Shown: positions 24,990 through 35,985 of the stretch, one piece after another
Layout: the number at the start of each line of letters is the position of its first letter
How positions within the stretch are numbered: the first letter of the stretch is position 1
NCBI RefSeq assembly: GCF_047511655.1
Contig: NC_133386.1
Coordinates: 77,379,501 to 77,443,500 of the forward strand
DNA length: 64,000 nt
Source: Castor canadensis
Taxonomy: Eukaryota; Chordata; Mammalia; Rodentia; Castoridae
Reading direction: 5' to 3'
Made by a program: the position numbers and the translations under genes
The notes under the pieces: generated by a model
The model's database searches: none
Told to the model about the DNA's origin: nothing
What the model saw: only the letters and a program-made list of their open reading frames with translations

Positions 24990-25510
24990 TTGAAAAAGCC
25001 AGGATACCTGTGTTTCAGTAAATGGAACAACAATAATATCAGGGTCAAGACCAAAAAGCTGCCGGGCCTTTTAAAATAAGAGAAGAAATGAGAGTATGTA
25101 AAGGTATAAGGGTACAAGACTCAGAAACAAGTAAATGCTGCCATTCCAAGGGCCCATGTTTCTGCCACAGTAGCACAGTTGGGATATGTTCTGTGGCCAT
25201 TAAGAGGACATTAACATTAAGTGAAGAGGTCAATCTGGGTGACTTGTACCAGACAAAGGGCTTTAGAAATCATCTGTAGGGCCTCCTCACAGATCTGTAA
25301 GAGCCTCCATTTACCTGACTTCTTTTTTATTGCAAATATGGGAGTATTTCAGGGGCTAGTAGTAGGTTCAGTATGCCCTTCCTGTAACTGTTTCTGCACT
25401 AACTGTTGAGTGGCAACTAATTTCTCCTTAGTAAGGGGCCACTGATCCACCCAGACAGGCTTGTCTGACAACCTGCTAATTACATCAGCAGTCTGTAGTG
25501 GAGGAGTCAT
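24990..25510 (-). pseudogene. pol: pol: reverse transcriptase, palm deleted
   Basis: The fingers region is readable near 25430-25290 (SPWNTPIFAIKKK, then GKWRLLTDL). Within about 60 bp the sequence moves to thumb/connection-like text (about 25233-25045). The palm, including a YMDD-type catalytic motif, is not found in any frame. In betaretroviruses these landmarks are normally several hundred bases apart, so an internal deletion is inferred. Several stops and shifts also occur. Confidence 0.7.
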
Positions 25511-26390
25511 CAGGGCCCCTGCAAAAAATGTTTAAAACCCAAACCATGTCGATTATTTTTTTGGAGGGGCTCACTGGGCTGAGTTACACCCTGATGGGTG
25601 ACACCCAGTCCTGCCCATGGATCAGAACCTTGATTTAACATCATTTGAGTAACTTAGGTATTAGGACTAACTAGTAATAGCCCCATATCCTTTAGTATAT
25701 CACATCCCCATAAATTAATAGGGAGATGTGATAGGATATATGGCTGAAAGTAACTAGTATTTCCCTCTGGATCATCCCACTGAAGAAGTGAAGAACTTTG
25801 ATAAGGAGACTGGCTCTGCCCAATGCCCAAAGCTGAGTTATAGCAGGCTGCATTGGCCAGGCGTCAGGCCAATGAAACAAAGCAAGTACTGAAACATCTG
25901 CTCCAGTATCAATTAACCCTTTAAATTTTTTACCATTAATTTTAAGCTCTAACTCTGGACAAGAGTCTCTGATCTCTTGAATCCATTAAGCTTTATCAGA
26001 GGACCCAAACCATTTTGTCCCCTAATGTTGATCGGTTAATACCCTATCTGAACCCAAAAGATAAGGAATTAAAATTAGTTGCGCCAATTTTTGCTTGGGA
26101 GTGAGGGTAACAGTGGTAGAGAGAGTATGGACCATGACTTTAATTTCCCCCTGAAAGTTGGAATCAATTACCCCTGGAAAGACATGAAGTCCCTTCATGG
26201 TCATACCACCTTGTCCTAAAAGCAAATCAACACTACCTGCTGGCAATGGCCTATAAATCCCTGAAGGAATGGCTTCAGTGCCCATTTCAGGAGTTAATAT
26301 GACTCTGGAGGCAGGGCTAGGTCTAGTCCCCCACTTCCAGGGGTTGCTCATTGAAGATCTGAAATCCTCCGTTTAGATTCTGAACTGGTT
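25510..26390 (-). pseudogene. pro: dUTPase-protease region
   Basis: The dUTPase frame (26351-26022) contains TEAIPSGIYRPLPAGSVDLL, TMKGLHVFPGVIDSNFQGEI and KQKLAQLILIP, which correspond to conserved trimeric dUTPase motifs. The aspartic protease follows with its active site in GLIDTGADVSVL; the DTG codons are at 25902-25910. A later LPINLWGCDIL (about 25735-25700) is the usual protease C-terminal motif. A Gly-rich G-patch-like stretch near 25610-25550 closes it. A frameshift lies between DTG and the C-terminal motif. Confidence 0.85.
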
Positions 26391-26509
26391 TGAATTATTG
26401 CTGTTGTTGTTTGAAGATGCCCGGGCAGCCGGACCCCTGAGGGAGTTTCCCTACTGTGCATTAAATTGAGTAGGTGCGATGGGCTGGCCTCAGCAGTATA
26501 CCAAGAGCA

Positions 26510-26551
26510 ACACTGATTTGCTCAATGTCGTCCTCTCTGGCATCTCAGACA
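26510..26551 (-). other. Gag zinc knuckle 2 (stop inside)
   Basis: The spacing C-x2-C-x4-H-x4-C is kept (CLRCQRGRH, stop, ANQC), but a TGA follows the His codon. Confidence 0.85.
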
Positions 26552-26626
26552 AAGTGCAGGAGGAAGCACCATCTGTCCTCCAGCTTCAGAAGAAATAGGT
26601 TTGGAGGTACCTCCTGACTTTTGAGG

Positions 26627-26668
26627 ACACTGCTTAGCCAAATGTCCAGGTTTTCCACAATTAAAACA
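26627..26668 (-). other. Gag zinc knuckle 1 (intact CCHC)
   Basis: The codons read CFNCGKPGHLAKQC, a perfect C-x2-C-x4-H-x4-C nucleocapsid knuckle. Confidence 0.92.
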
Positions 26669-28193
26669 GTTTCCTCGACACCAATTGCCAGATTGATGAA
26701 TTGTTTTTCCATACCTGTGGTGGCATCATTCCCCTCATTGCAGCAACCATAGCCACACCTTGCAAATAGGAAGGTCCTATATCAGTGCACAATCTAATAT
26801 CATCTGCCAAAGTTCCCTTTTTCTAATAGGGCCAAATGGCAAGCAGCATTAGCATTTTCAAAAGCTAGTTGCTTTACTAGGATCATTCCTGCTTCTCTTT
26901 CTACCACCAACCTTTCTACATTGTGCAACAAATGGGAAACAAATCCTGATAGGGTTCATCTGGCCCTTACCTGATTTTACTTAGCTCCTCCATCTTTAAA
27001 CCTGAAGAAGGAAGTCACCTTCAGGCCTGCTCAGCCAAAGTATTTACCTGCCTATAATATTCCTTGGGGAAGTTCATCTGTTGCTGTACACTTCCCCATC
27101 GGCCTTTCCCTGCCAGTTGATTGGCAGTAAAGGGGACCTGGGTGCCCCAATTCCTATCAGCTTGATGAAAGCATCTATCTTGAAACTCAGATCTCTATAG
27201 CAGATAATCACCTCCTGAAAGACAGGCCTTGGCTATGGCTTTGCAATCCGCGGAAGGCAAAGGCTCGCTCACCAATGTTTCATCTATTTCCAGAGTGAAA
27301 GGTGCAGTAGCTCCATACTGCATCACTGCCACTTTCAGATCCTTTAAAATTTGAAAGGGCAAAGCCTCATAGATTCTCAGATTTCCCTGTAACTGAATAG
27401 GGAAGCAATGGAACTCCCTCATATCTTTTCCCTGTTGCCTAGCCTCCTGTATAGCCTTTTGCAAAGGGGAAAGATCAAAAGTCTCACAGCCACTTATCAC
27501 AGGGCCATTATGAGGTGGCTTAAAAGAAACTACTTTGGGGGCCTTGGAGACAGATAATTTTTTAAGGAGGTACATACATTATAGTAGGAAAATCATGATA
27601 CTGCGCAGCCTCCTCTTCCATAAATTCAGCCTCTTTCTCCAGGGACAAGATGTCAGAGTCAGGATCAAAATCATTCTCCGGAGGACAACCAAGGGGCTTC
27701 TCAGGAGGTACAAATTTAGGTCCGAAGGAGAAACAAAGGGGGAAGTGTGTATTTCAGTTTCTCTCTTTGGAATCTCCTTCCAGTCGCCTCTCAGCAGTGG
27801 AATAGTGGTGACCTCGGGCAGCAGGTCAACACAATCTCTAATCAGGTTCCATAAAGAGAAGGCATCTACGGGACTCAAGTAGGTCCCTCTGCACTATAAT
27901 GATCTTTTATCCGCTACTCTGCCCTCTCCCATGTTTTCAAGTTAACAGTTCCCTCATCAGGAAACCAAGGACACACATTTTGAACATAAGACAAAAACCT
28001 CTATCATTGACTTTTAGACACTTTATAACCTCTACTCACAACACTGAACATAAACTTTCTGTAAAGAGAACTCTCTCCTTACTTTCTTGTTGGCCCATTT
28101 CTCTATCGATGTTGCTCCGTATCCTTGAAAATGAAACTGAAATTATGTTTGCCTGCACCTCCAGAGCCTTCCTTACCTTAAGCCTCTGTTCGG

Positions 28194-28211
28194 GTCCCTG
28201 TTTGGGTGCCA
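28194..28211 (-). other. Retroviral primer binding site (tRNA-Lys type)
   Basis: The - strand reads TGGCACCCAAACAGGGAC. This differs at two positions (both CpG-decay type) from the usual tRNA-Lys(UUU) site. It lies 2 bp after the LTR end. Confidence 0.9.
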
Positions 28212-28213
28212 CC

Positions 28214-28585
28214 TGCCAGGATTGCAGAGGTCCTTGACCTGAACAGGCTCAGGGAAGGAATGAACAGACAAGACACATATTGAGAGGGGCAGAAGGCTGA
28301 TGACCAGCTGGCAAATTTTCATTTTTCTCAGCAAGCTTTATACAAAAGAGGAAGAGACTTAAACATCAAAAACACCCTGACCTAGTTACAACCTTTCTGT
28401 TTTGGCCACCCTGCATTCTTACTGCCAGTGTCCCTGACTAAGTATAAACTTCTTTTCAGTCAAGGGAAACCATTTAGCGTTCCTTTCCACTGTAATAGAG
28501 ACATGGTGCACCTGCAGATTCCAACCTTGTTGGAATTCTGCTAAGCCACAATGACCTTGTCAGACTGTGGCTTTGGTTCCCAACA
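28214..28585 (-). repeat. Provirus 5' LTR
   Basis: On the - strand this starts TGTTGGGAACC and ends AATCCTGGCA, giving TG...CA ends and a length of about 372 bp. A TATAAA with R-region-like sequence (CTTGCTGAGAAAAATG) lies near 28325. The end next to the primer site is firm. The start at 28585 is chosen by the TGTTGGGA typical of ERVK LTRs and is less sure, because no second copy is available to compare. Confidence 0.7.
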
Positions 28586-28920
28586 TCCATGTGACCCCAC
28601 AGCAAAAGACATGAAGGTTGTCCAAATGTGAGTTGTGGTTGTTCAGAGTTTATATCAAGCCATTTAGTTTCAGTGTGATAAGGCTTCAGGAAAAGGGAAA
28701 AGCTAATTTTCAGTGATTTCAAACCAAAAGGGTAAAAACTAATTTGGAAATAAGAGGTTGGTGAATTATACACTGATATTGGAGGAAACTAGAATTTAGT
28801 ATCCAGGCCATGGCACTGGTAAATAGCAAAACCTTAAAGACTGGAGAACTAGAATCTGATACCCACAAGGGTATTTTATAATTTCCTACTGATTCTCTTT
28901 TCACCATTTCTGTAGTCAAC

Positions 28921-29132
28921 CTTTTTTTTTTTTTTTTTTTTTTGTGGTACTGTACTGGGGTTTGGAGTACTCAAGGCCTACACCTTGAGCCACTCCACCA
29001 GCCCTTCTTTGTGTTGGGTGTTTTAAAGATAGAATCTCGTGAACTACTTGCACAGACTGGCTTTGAACTACAGTCCTCCTGATCTCTGCCTCCTAAGTAT
29101 CTAGGATTATAGATGTGAGCCACCAGTGCCTG
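28921..29132 (-). repeat. Dimeric B1/tRNA-like SINE
   Basis: Antisense: a 23-base T tail, the tRNA-like arm ('ctcaaggcctacaccttgag', 'ccactccaccagccc'), then a B1 arm ('ctggctttgaactacagtcc', 'ctaggattatagatgtgagc'). Confidence 0.88.
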
Positions 29133-29399
29133 ACTAACCAATTTGTTTTAAAAAATAAACCTACTCTCATTAAACTTGGCTTGATTCTCAATATAAAAAC
29201 AATAAAAACTAGTGAATAACTAGGCTCTTTTTTAAAGTGTGCTTTGCTGAAACGAATGTCAGATTGGAACTTTAAAAGCAGAGGCAGGCTAGGAAGACAC
29301 ATCATTATTTCTCATCTGATTTTACCTATAGATTTGTTTCATAATTGTAAGCACTTACACAAGAAATTTGTATAACTCTGTCCTAAGGATCAGGCTGGT

Positions 29400-30320
29400 G
29401 TGCTTTTTTGTAAATCTTTCAGGGAAAGGGAAGTTAAAGTATTTTGTTTTGAGACCAGAGTGTCCTCACTGGTCACAGCAGCCATGTTCTCACAACATAA
29501 CCTTTTGCAGTTTCTTTTTCTTTTGCCAGTTGGTCTAAACTATAAATTCAGCAGGCTTATAAGACCTGTGTGTCTTGTGTTCTATGCTATGATTCTAGTG
29601 ACAAATGACAAAAAAGATAAAACAGTGACCCTCTCTGGGATGCTAATGATCAATAACCACCCAATACCAAATCATCTAGAGACAGTATAAACCAACTAAT
29701 TTTTACATTATTTTTTTCCTCCTTCCAATCTGAACTTGGAAAGGAAGGGACAAGGAAAACATTTGCCTTCCTTGAGAGAGATCTGACTTTGGTGAGAATT
29801 GTTACATTTTACCAACTTCTGCCAATTTTTACTGGCTCAATAGAGAGTGAGGTTTTCCAGTAAGTCATATCTGGGCTTCCAGAAAATGTCAAGGAGGGCA
29901 AAGAAAAATTTTTTTCTCCACTCCATGTCTTTTTGGTTAGTTCAGGCTCCTGTAACAAATGTCAGGTTAATAAGAGAAAAGCAGCTCTAGCAGTGGCTTT
30001 AGAACTGTGGCTTATATAGTATTTTCAATGAAGAATAAATTTGTATAGAAAATGTAGAATAAAGGAAATCAGTTTTAAGGTTTTAAAGGTGAGGAACCCT
30101 GGTGGAAGGTAAACATATAGGAAGAAACTAATAGAGTTGGATTTGCTTTCAGATTCCTCTGGTGCCTTCTCACGTTTGATAAAAATCAGGTTGTCTACAG
30201 CAAAAGAGAATTTATAGCCTGTATTTAGCCAGAAAAAGGTGGAAGATAGAGCATTTCTTCTTTTTGATACTTAGTTGCCTTCAGTTAAGAAGTGTCAAAC
30301 AGGTGTATTTTAGTTTCCTT
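29400..30320 (-). repeat. Possible old LTR element
   Basis: On the - strand about 30320-29940 has a TATA-like 'actatataagcc' followed by 'ttctcttattaacctgac' and 'tttgttacaggagcctg', an LTR-like promoter and 3' end. The tail resembles 21361-21420. The part from 29930 to 29400 may be internal sequence, but no retroviral protein is readable. Evidence is limited to these short similarities. Confidence 0.3.
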
Positions 30321-30714
30321 CAATACTATTTAATTTGATTAAGAAATAAAGCAGCTATGACAGTCATGCTGGATCCTCATTATAAGAAATAGGTCTATAT
30401 GAAAACCAGTAAACTTGTGCATACTATTCTTTAAAGAGCATGCACCATTTATTATTACTCAATGACTTATTAAATCATACCAATAAACAGTTAATTTCAT
30501 TATGAAAAGATCAGTGTAAAACCACTCTATAATTAAGCAGCCATCAGTTTTTAAAATCTTCGTCTAGTGGTTGAAAGGCCAGAAGTAAAGTTTTTAAGAC
30601 AAGCAATAAAAAGAAGTATGTGTTCATGTTTGCAGGATAAAAATCAAGGTTAATTTAACAATAAGCTATAAGAGAGTTCTTAGTGGGTAACCAAGATACT
30701 TGAAAATAGAAAAG

Positions 30715-30965
30715 CTGCTTGGTCTGTTTACTGCTGCTGTAACAGCATAGCTGAGACAGGACAATCTTGAAAGAACGTGAATCTATTTGACTCAGTCCTA
30801 GAGGCTGAGAAGTCCAAGAGCATGGTGCCTGTATCTGGTGCAGACCTTCATGCCGATTATCCATGTCAGAAGGTGGAAAGGTAAGACAAAGAGGGTCAAG
30901 TTTGCTTTTATACCAGCCCACTCTCAAAATATCTAAGCTACACATGAAATAGCAGCACTAATCCA
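30715..30965 (+). repeat. MaLR/LTR-like old repeat fragment
   Basis: Typical mammalian text: 'gaggctgagaagtccaagag', 'catggtgcctgtatctggtg' and 'gtcagaaggtggaaagg'. This is the kind found in MST/MLT-type LTRs. 32750-33015 and 36825-36890 look like the same group. Confidence 0.45.
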
Positions 30966-32749
30966 TTCAAAGCAAATAGCTGCAACACATGATTTTTAAG
31001 CCTTGTTACTGTAAAACTAAAGCACCATATCTTGAAAAAAAGGTAAGGATACTGCCTATTGGTTTGAAAACCTGCCTTTAATGGAATTAATTACTACTGT
31101 ACACACTATAATCACTACTTTAACAAGGGTAATTTATTCCTACTAATGCTAACCACCTGTGGACTCTCCCTGATGTCTTGTATATTATGAGACATTCCTT
31201 CTTAGGCTAATGGGAATGTGAATTATTCCCATTCCCTAGTAAGCTCCAAGAATTGGGCAGACTATATTCTATTGACTTCAAAACTGTTTCCAGGAAAAAA
31301 CAAACAAACCAAACTGGGCAGTTTTAGAACTCCCTTCTTTCAGGAATAACAGTCCTGTAGTTATCTAACCTGTGTGTGAAAATAACTATTTCATGCATTT
31401 TATCTTGTCTTCTAGTTTGTTGAAAGAAGGACCAAAAACCCCTGTACCTTTTCACTACATGTCCACAAATGCAAACACACAATAGATTTTTAACTGATGA
31501 ATTCTGTTGCATTGTTTAGCTGCTTGTGTGCTCTTAAAATAACTTACAGAACTGTTGGAAAACAGAGCAGTGTGACTTTGTTTTCAGCATAGTTGAAGCA
31601 AATACTTTCAATGTCATTGGGAAGTGATCCAGCTCCCACTTAATACATTAATTATGGAAGTAAGGAATAAATTTTCTAGACTCTGCATTTTGTTTCAGGC
31701 GTTTGTTTCCTCTAATGTTTTCAAGACATAACCATTTAAAATCGTCTGCTGCAATGGGGTGAAGACTTAGTTAGCCTCTAGTGGGCCTCTAGTCAATTGC
31801 TACAAACTGAGACATGCATTCTCCAGATCATTCAGGGTTTGTAATACTCTAACCAGAAAATTTAAGCATTCATTGTAGATTATCAGTCTTCTTGTTTTTG
31901 CACTCCTACTTGACTGCAAAAAGCATCAGTTCATTTATTTCTTCTCACCCTGAAGTTACAGGGAAAGGACATGAATATGTGTAGACTCTCTAAATACAGC
32001 TGAGAGGATTGATGCCATAATTATTTTTGTATTTTGCAGTTAGTGTATGCGTTTTACTAGTTCTTTTTTTATTTGTGGGATTTTATTTACTTTTAATCTA
32101 TATAAATATTTAACAAAAGCTTTAGAAACCATTCAAGACTGACATCTAACATGGCTCACTCAGAAAAAGTATCACAATTCTTATAACTCATCTCAAATAT
32201 TCTGTACTCAACTGTATGCCGTTTACCAGCAGAACCTGGGTGACCAAAGCTGTAAAAAGATGAGGGAACTACTGAGTCCTGCTCAATAACTGCTTTAATG
32301 AAGTATACACTGCTTTTTATAAACTCCTTTTACACAGAGAGCATTTGGTCAGAAAAAGCATGCCAAGTATTACATGTCAAGGTTACATTAGTACAAGGAA
32401 GCACAGTTAACTTTAACTCTTTGTTATGTCTCCTTTAAAACGGGAACAGAGAAGCAGGAAAAGCACACAGTCAACGTAACTTTCTTATTTACATCTGAGG
32501 GACACAAAGCCATCTGGGAACCTTGAATACTGTTTTTCTGGATGTCTGGCTTTCTCACAAGGCCAGATACCAACTCAACACAGGCAAGGTCTGGTCTGAA
32601 ACTTTTGCCCCAGTTCCTTGGAGCTTTCTTACAAGGTCAGATGCCACTGCTGGCTCCAACACTCAACTGCTTTCATTTTATGATCAAACAGTGGCATGAG
32701 TGGGTTTCATGGTAAGGTCTGGATTTAAATTCTTGACTATAGCTATTCT
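30966..32749 (+). other. CEP162: Intronic sequence without recognised gene
   Basis: I see no exon or clear repeat over most of this stretch. About 32270-32720 has a possible LTR-like character on the - strand ('cattaaagcagttattgagc' near a downstream T-rich region), but this is too weak to call. Confidence 0.4.
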
Positions 32750-33015
32750 TACTATAACTACGACCTGGTCAGCTTATCAAGAGAAAAAGATTATTTTGAC
32801 TCAGTTTGAGAGGCCTGAGTCCATGATCACTTGGCCCCACTGCTTATGTAAGTGACGAGGCCACACATCATGATGGGAACATGTGGTAGAGCAAAGCTGC
32901 TGTCCTTATGGCTGGGAAGCAAAAAGAAAGAAAGGAAGAGACTGGAGTCCCCTTCAAAGGCAATACCCCACAGTAACTCATAGACCTCCCACTAGGCTCC
33001 ACCTCTTAAAGTTTC
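32750..33015 (+). repeat. MaLR/LTR-like old repeat fragment
   Basis: Contains 'gagaaaaagattattttgac', 'gaggccacacatcatgatgg' and 'cctcccactaggctccacct', text typical of MaLR-type LTRs. Confidence 0.45.
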
Positions 33016-33359
33016 CACCACAAAATGGCTTAGTACAGGTGCTCTGCCTACAACTCTGCCACAGAGAAGAAACAGGGCAACAAAGGAAAATCCGTGTTTC
33101 AGTGTGTGGAAGGGGAGAGAACTCTGGAAATAAGCAAAGAAGTGATGGGAAAAGCCCAGAGCACAAAGCAGATTACAAGTTCAACCCTGGCTTCTAGGCC
33201 AAGGGGGATTTCCATAATGGCAGAAGAAGGTAAATGGGAAAATATAGATGGCCCCCATCTAGCCACAGACCCTATGCTGGAGAATTACACTGTCCTCACA
33301 AGATTTAGGTCCAGTTTGGAGAGCTAACTCGTCTAAGAAGTGCTATACTTCAAAGAAGG

Positions 33360-34600
33360 AATTCGTAGTGGCACTCCCTGTACCCCAAGAAGCCAGACTA
33401 CTACAACAACCACTGTTCAACACTATCCTGCCTTAGGGGCCAGCATCCAACCCCCCTGACCCTGCCAGAAGCTCAGTGGCAGTACATGCTGCATAGGACA
33501 GAGAACCTCGGTGTCCTATAGTTTCAGGACCAGAGGCTGCCAGAGCCAGCATTGTGGGCCCTACCACCTGCTTGCCTCATGGTAACTAGGGAAGCTGTTC
33601 TTCCCAGTCCACAGCCTTGGGATCGCTGCTTATGGTACAAAAAGCACAGGCACCAACTGTGTCTGACTCTCAGGAGCTGGGGAAAGTTTCAACCATGTCC
33701 TGCAGCATTTAGAATTTGACTACCATGTCCCCAACCAATGGTACCACCTGCACTCTCCATACCAGAACTAGGGAAGATCTCTCTACGAGTTCCAGCCCAC
33801 TGCCTTGGAACTGTTGCTGCTGATACAAGAGGCCCTGCCACCAGCCCCAACTCCAGGAAATTAGCAACCAGTGCCCAAACCCCAGCATCACCTATACTCA
33901 CCCCACTGGAACTAGAAGAGGTCTCTTCCGCAACCCACAACCTTCGGTCCCACCCATGTCCCACAGCTCCAAGAATATAACTACCAACATCACAAGTGCC
34001 AACCCATCAGCACTTTCCTGTAGTGCTGGGAACATTTCCATCCTTATCCTGTATCTCCAGAACTGTGGAAACCAAAGCCACAAGTCCCAGCAGAACTTAC
34101 ATTCACCCACTGAACTGATGGAAGGCCTCCTTCACAGCCTTGAGACCACAGCTACTGGTACTAAAAGCCTCAGTATCATGTACACTTGTCTCTTCAAATG
34201 GGAGAAGGTCCCATTTGGGTTTCACAGCTAACAGTGCCACAAGCCCCAGCACTACCCACAATTGCTCCCATGGGACTCAGGGAAGGTCCCCTTGCATCTC
34301 ACAACCTCAAGTCTGTGGTTACCAGTTTCACAAACTTCAGCATCACCCACCTGATAGACCTGGGGAAGGTCCCTTCTCATCTTGCAGCACCAGAACTCTA
34401 GCTGCAGATTTTGCAGGCTTAGGTACCTCCCACATTCAACCTGAGGGACCTGGGTAAGATCCCTTTTCACATCTGTGGCTCCAGGATGGTGCTACAATGC
34501 TTTTTGTCACCGGTGCTTGCTCCATGGGACAGTCTTCTACATATCCCACCCCACGGCTGCTGCCATCACAAGCCCCAGTGCCACTGTTGTTCATCTCTGA
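33360..34600 (+). repeat. Degenerate ~90 bp tandem array
   Basis: A GC-richer block in which a short core like 'ctggggaaggtcccttctca' recurs about ten times: near 33580, 33674, 33767, 33910, 34025, 34120, 34200, 34272, 34362 and 34450. The spacing is 72 to 143 bp. Between cores, 'accagccccagcactaccc'-like text repeats. It lies just upstream of L1 ORF1 remains in the same orientation, so it may be an old L1 5' UTR built of monomers. Overlapping open frames here come from its composition and I do not call them genes. Confidence 0.6.
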
Positions 34601-34879
34601 AGTATGAGGACACATTACCTACTGCAGAGGTGTACAACTACTTTCATGAACCTCTGTAGTCTACACTATTAAGGGACTCTTAGACACTGCTAAAATAGTT
34701 ACAGCCAAAGAAATCACAATGGCTACAATTTTTAGGTTGCCTATAACCAAAGTCAAAGCATCTACCCAACTGACACCCTACATCCCATTCAAATAAAAAA
34801 AAAAAAACTCTATCTACAAAAGCTACTCTGTAAAATTGGGAGAGACAACTACTATACCACATGTACAGACATCAATGTG

Positions 34880-35985
34880 GGGATGTTAGAAACATGAGAT
34901 GTTATACCTCTAAAGGAATGTAGTAATTCTCCAGAAATAGATCTCAGTTTGAAGCAAATCTATGAAATGTCTAAAACAGAATTCAGACTAATGATGCTAA
35001 GGAAACTCGGTAAGATGCAAGAGAAGACAGTACAAAGAATGAGAAATTCACCAAAGAAATAAAAATAAAGAACCAATGAGAAGTTTTGGAGCTAAAGACT
35101 TCAATGAATTAAAATTAATTAGGTGTGTTTACAGCAGACAGTATAACAGGCAGAAAAAAAGGATCTGTAAATTTGAGGATGAGTCTTGATTCAACCCAGG
35201 CATACCAAAAAGGGAGAAAGGAAGAAAGATTAAAAGGAATGAAGAAAGCCTACGAGACATACTGGATACCACCATTAAGTTAGAACCAATGTTCACATTA
35301 TGGAAATTACATAAGATTAAAGGTATTAAAACCCATTTTATGAATTATTAAGCTAAAGACTTCTAAGAGAATTGACATCCACATAGGAGAACTTCAAAGC
35401 CCCCTACTGGATTCAGCAACAACAAATCTTTACTAAGGCATATTAAAAAGTACCAAAGAGAAAATTCAAAGAAAAACAGCAAGAGAAAAAACATCATGTC
35501 ACAAGTAAGGGAAGGCCCATTATACTTATAACAGATTTCTCAGAAGACAGTGGGTTGATATATTTGACATCCCAAAAGAAAAAAAACTGTCAACCAAGAA
35601 TACTATACCCAACACAACTATCCTTCAGAATGAAGGAGAAAGAGTCTTTCCAAATAAGGGAAACTGGGGAAATTCATTATCACTAGACAAGCCCTACAAA
35701 AAATGCTTAAGGGTGTTCTGCACAAAAACAACAAAAGGATAATAACCACAAACGTGAAACACACAAATGTACAAAACTGTACTAGGTGGACAGATAACAC
35801 AAAAGAGAATCAAACTTTATCATGACAGAAACTTCCAAATTACAAAGATAAATGAGAGGTAGAGAGGAACAATGTACAAAACAAGCAGAAAATTACCAAA
35901 ATAACCTGTCAGTAATAACTTTAATTATTATTGGATTAAATTCACCACGTGACATATAGGCTAACCAAATGGATTTTTTTAAAAG
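34880..35985 (+). mobile_element. L1 ORF1 remnant, 3'-truncated
   Basis: The sense strand carries decayed L1 ORF1. The C-terminal domain is recognisable by 'caaccaagaatactataccc', 'actatccttcagaatgaagg' and 'gacaagccctacaaaaaatg' (35595-35710). An inter-ORF region follows, with a few codons like an ORF2 start ('ttattattggattaaattc', about 35930). It then stops near 35985 with no ORF2 and no poly(A) tail. Confidence 0.65.

Larger units (their letters stand above)
26420..28098 (-). pseudogene. gag: gag pseudogene of the provirus
   Basis: The start ATG is at 28098-28096 and encodes MGQQES, an N-myristoylation-type matrix start, about 96 bp after the primer site. A capsid segment (27575-27195) has FPIQLQGN, LKDLKVAVMQYGATAPFTL and similar betaretroviral text. 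The major homology region (DEPYQD) lies near 26965 and is followed by a shift. Two CCHC zinc knuckles come next. Stops in several frames and at least two frameshifts show that it is dead. Confidence 0.82.
21771..28585 (-). mobile_element. Endogenous betaretrovirus-like provirus (defective)
   Basis: An antisense provirus in the large CEP162 intron. From high to low coordinate it has an LTR, a Lys-type primer binding site, gag (matrix, capsid, two zinc knuckles), dUTPase plus protease, pol (RT fingers, connection, RNase H, integrase) and env. A dUTPase placed just ahead of the protease, with a G-patch after it, is the betaretrovirus (class II, ERVK-like) arrangement. Every gene is broken by stops or shifts, and most of the RT palm is absent. 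A 3' copy of the LTR was not found, so the low-coordinate edge is approximate. Its orientation is opposite to the host gene, as usual for tolerated intronic proviruses. Confidence 0.88.

Noticed and set aside
33738..34470. Several overlapping open frames on both strands as genes
   Set aside because: They overlap in all frames within the degenerate tandem array. GC-rich periodic sequence explains them, and none resembles a protein family.
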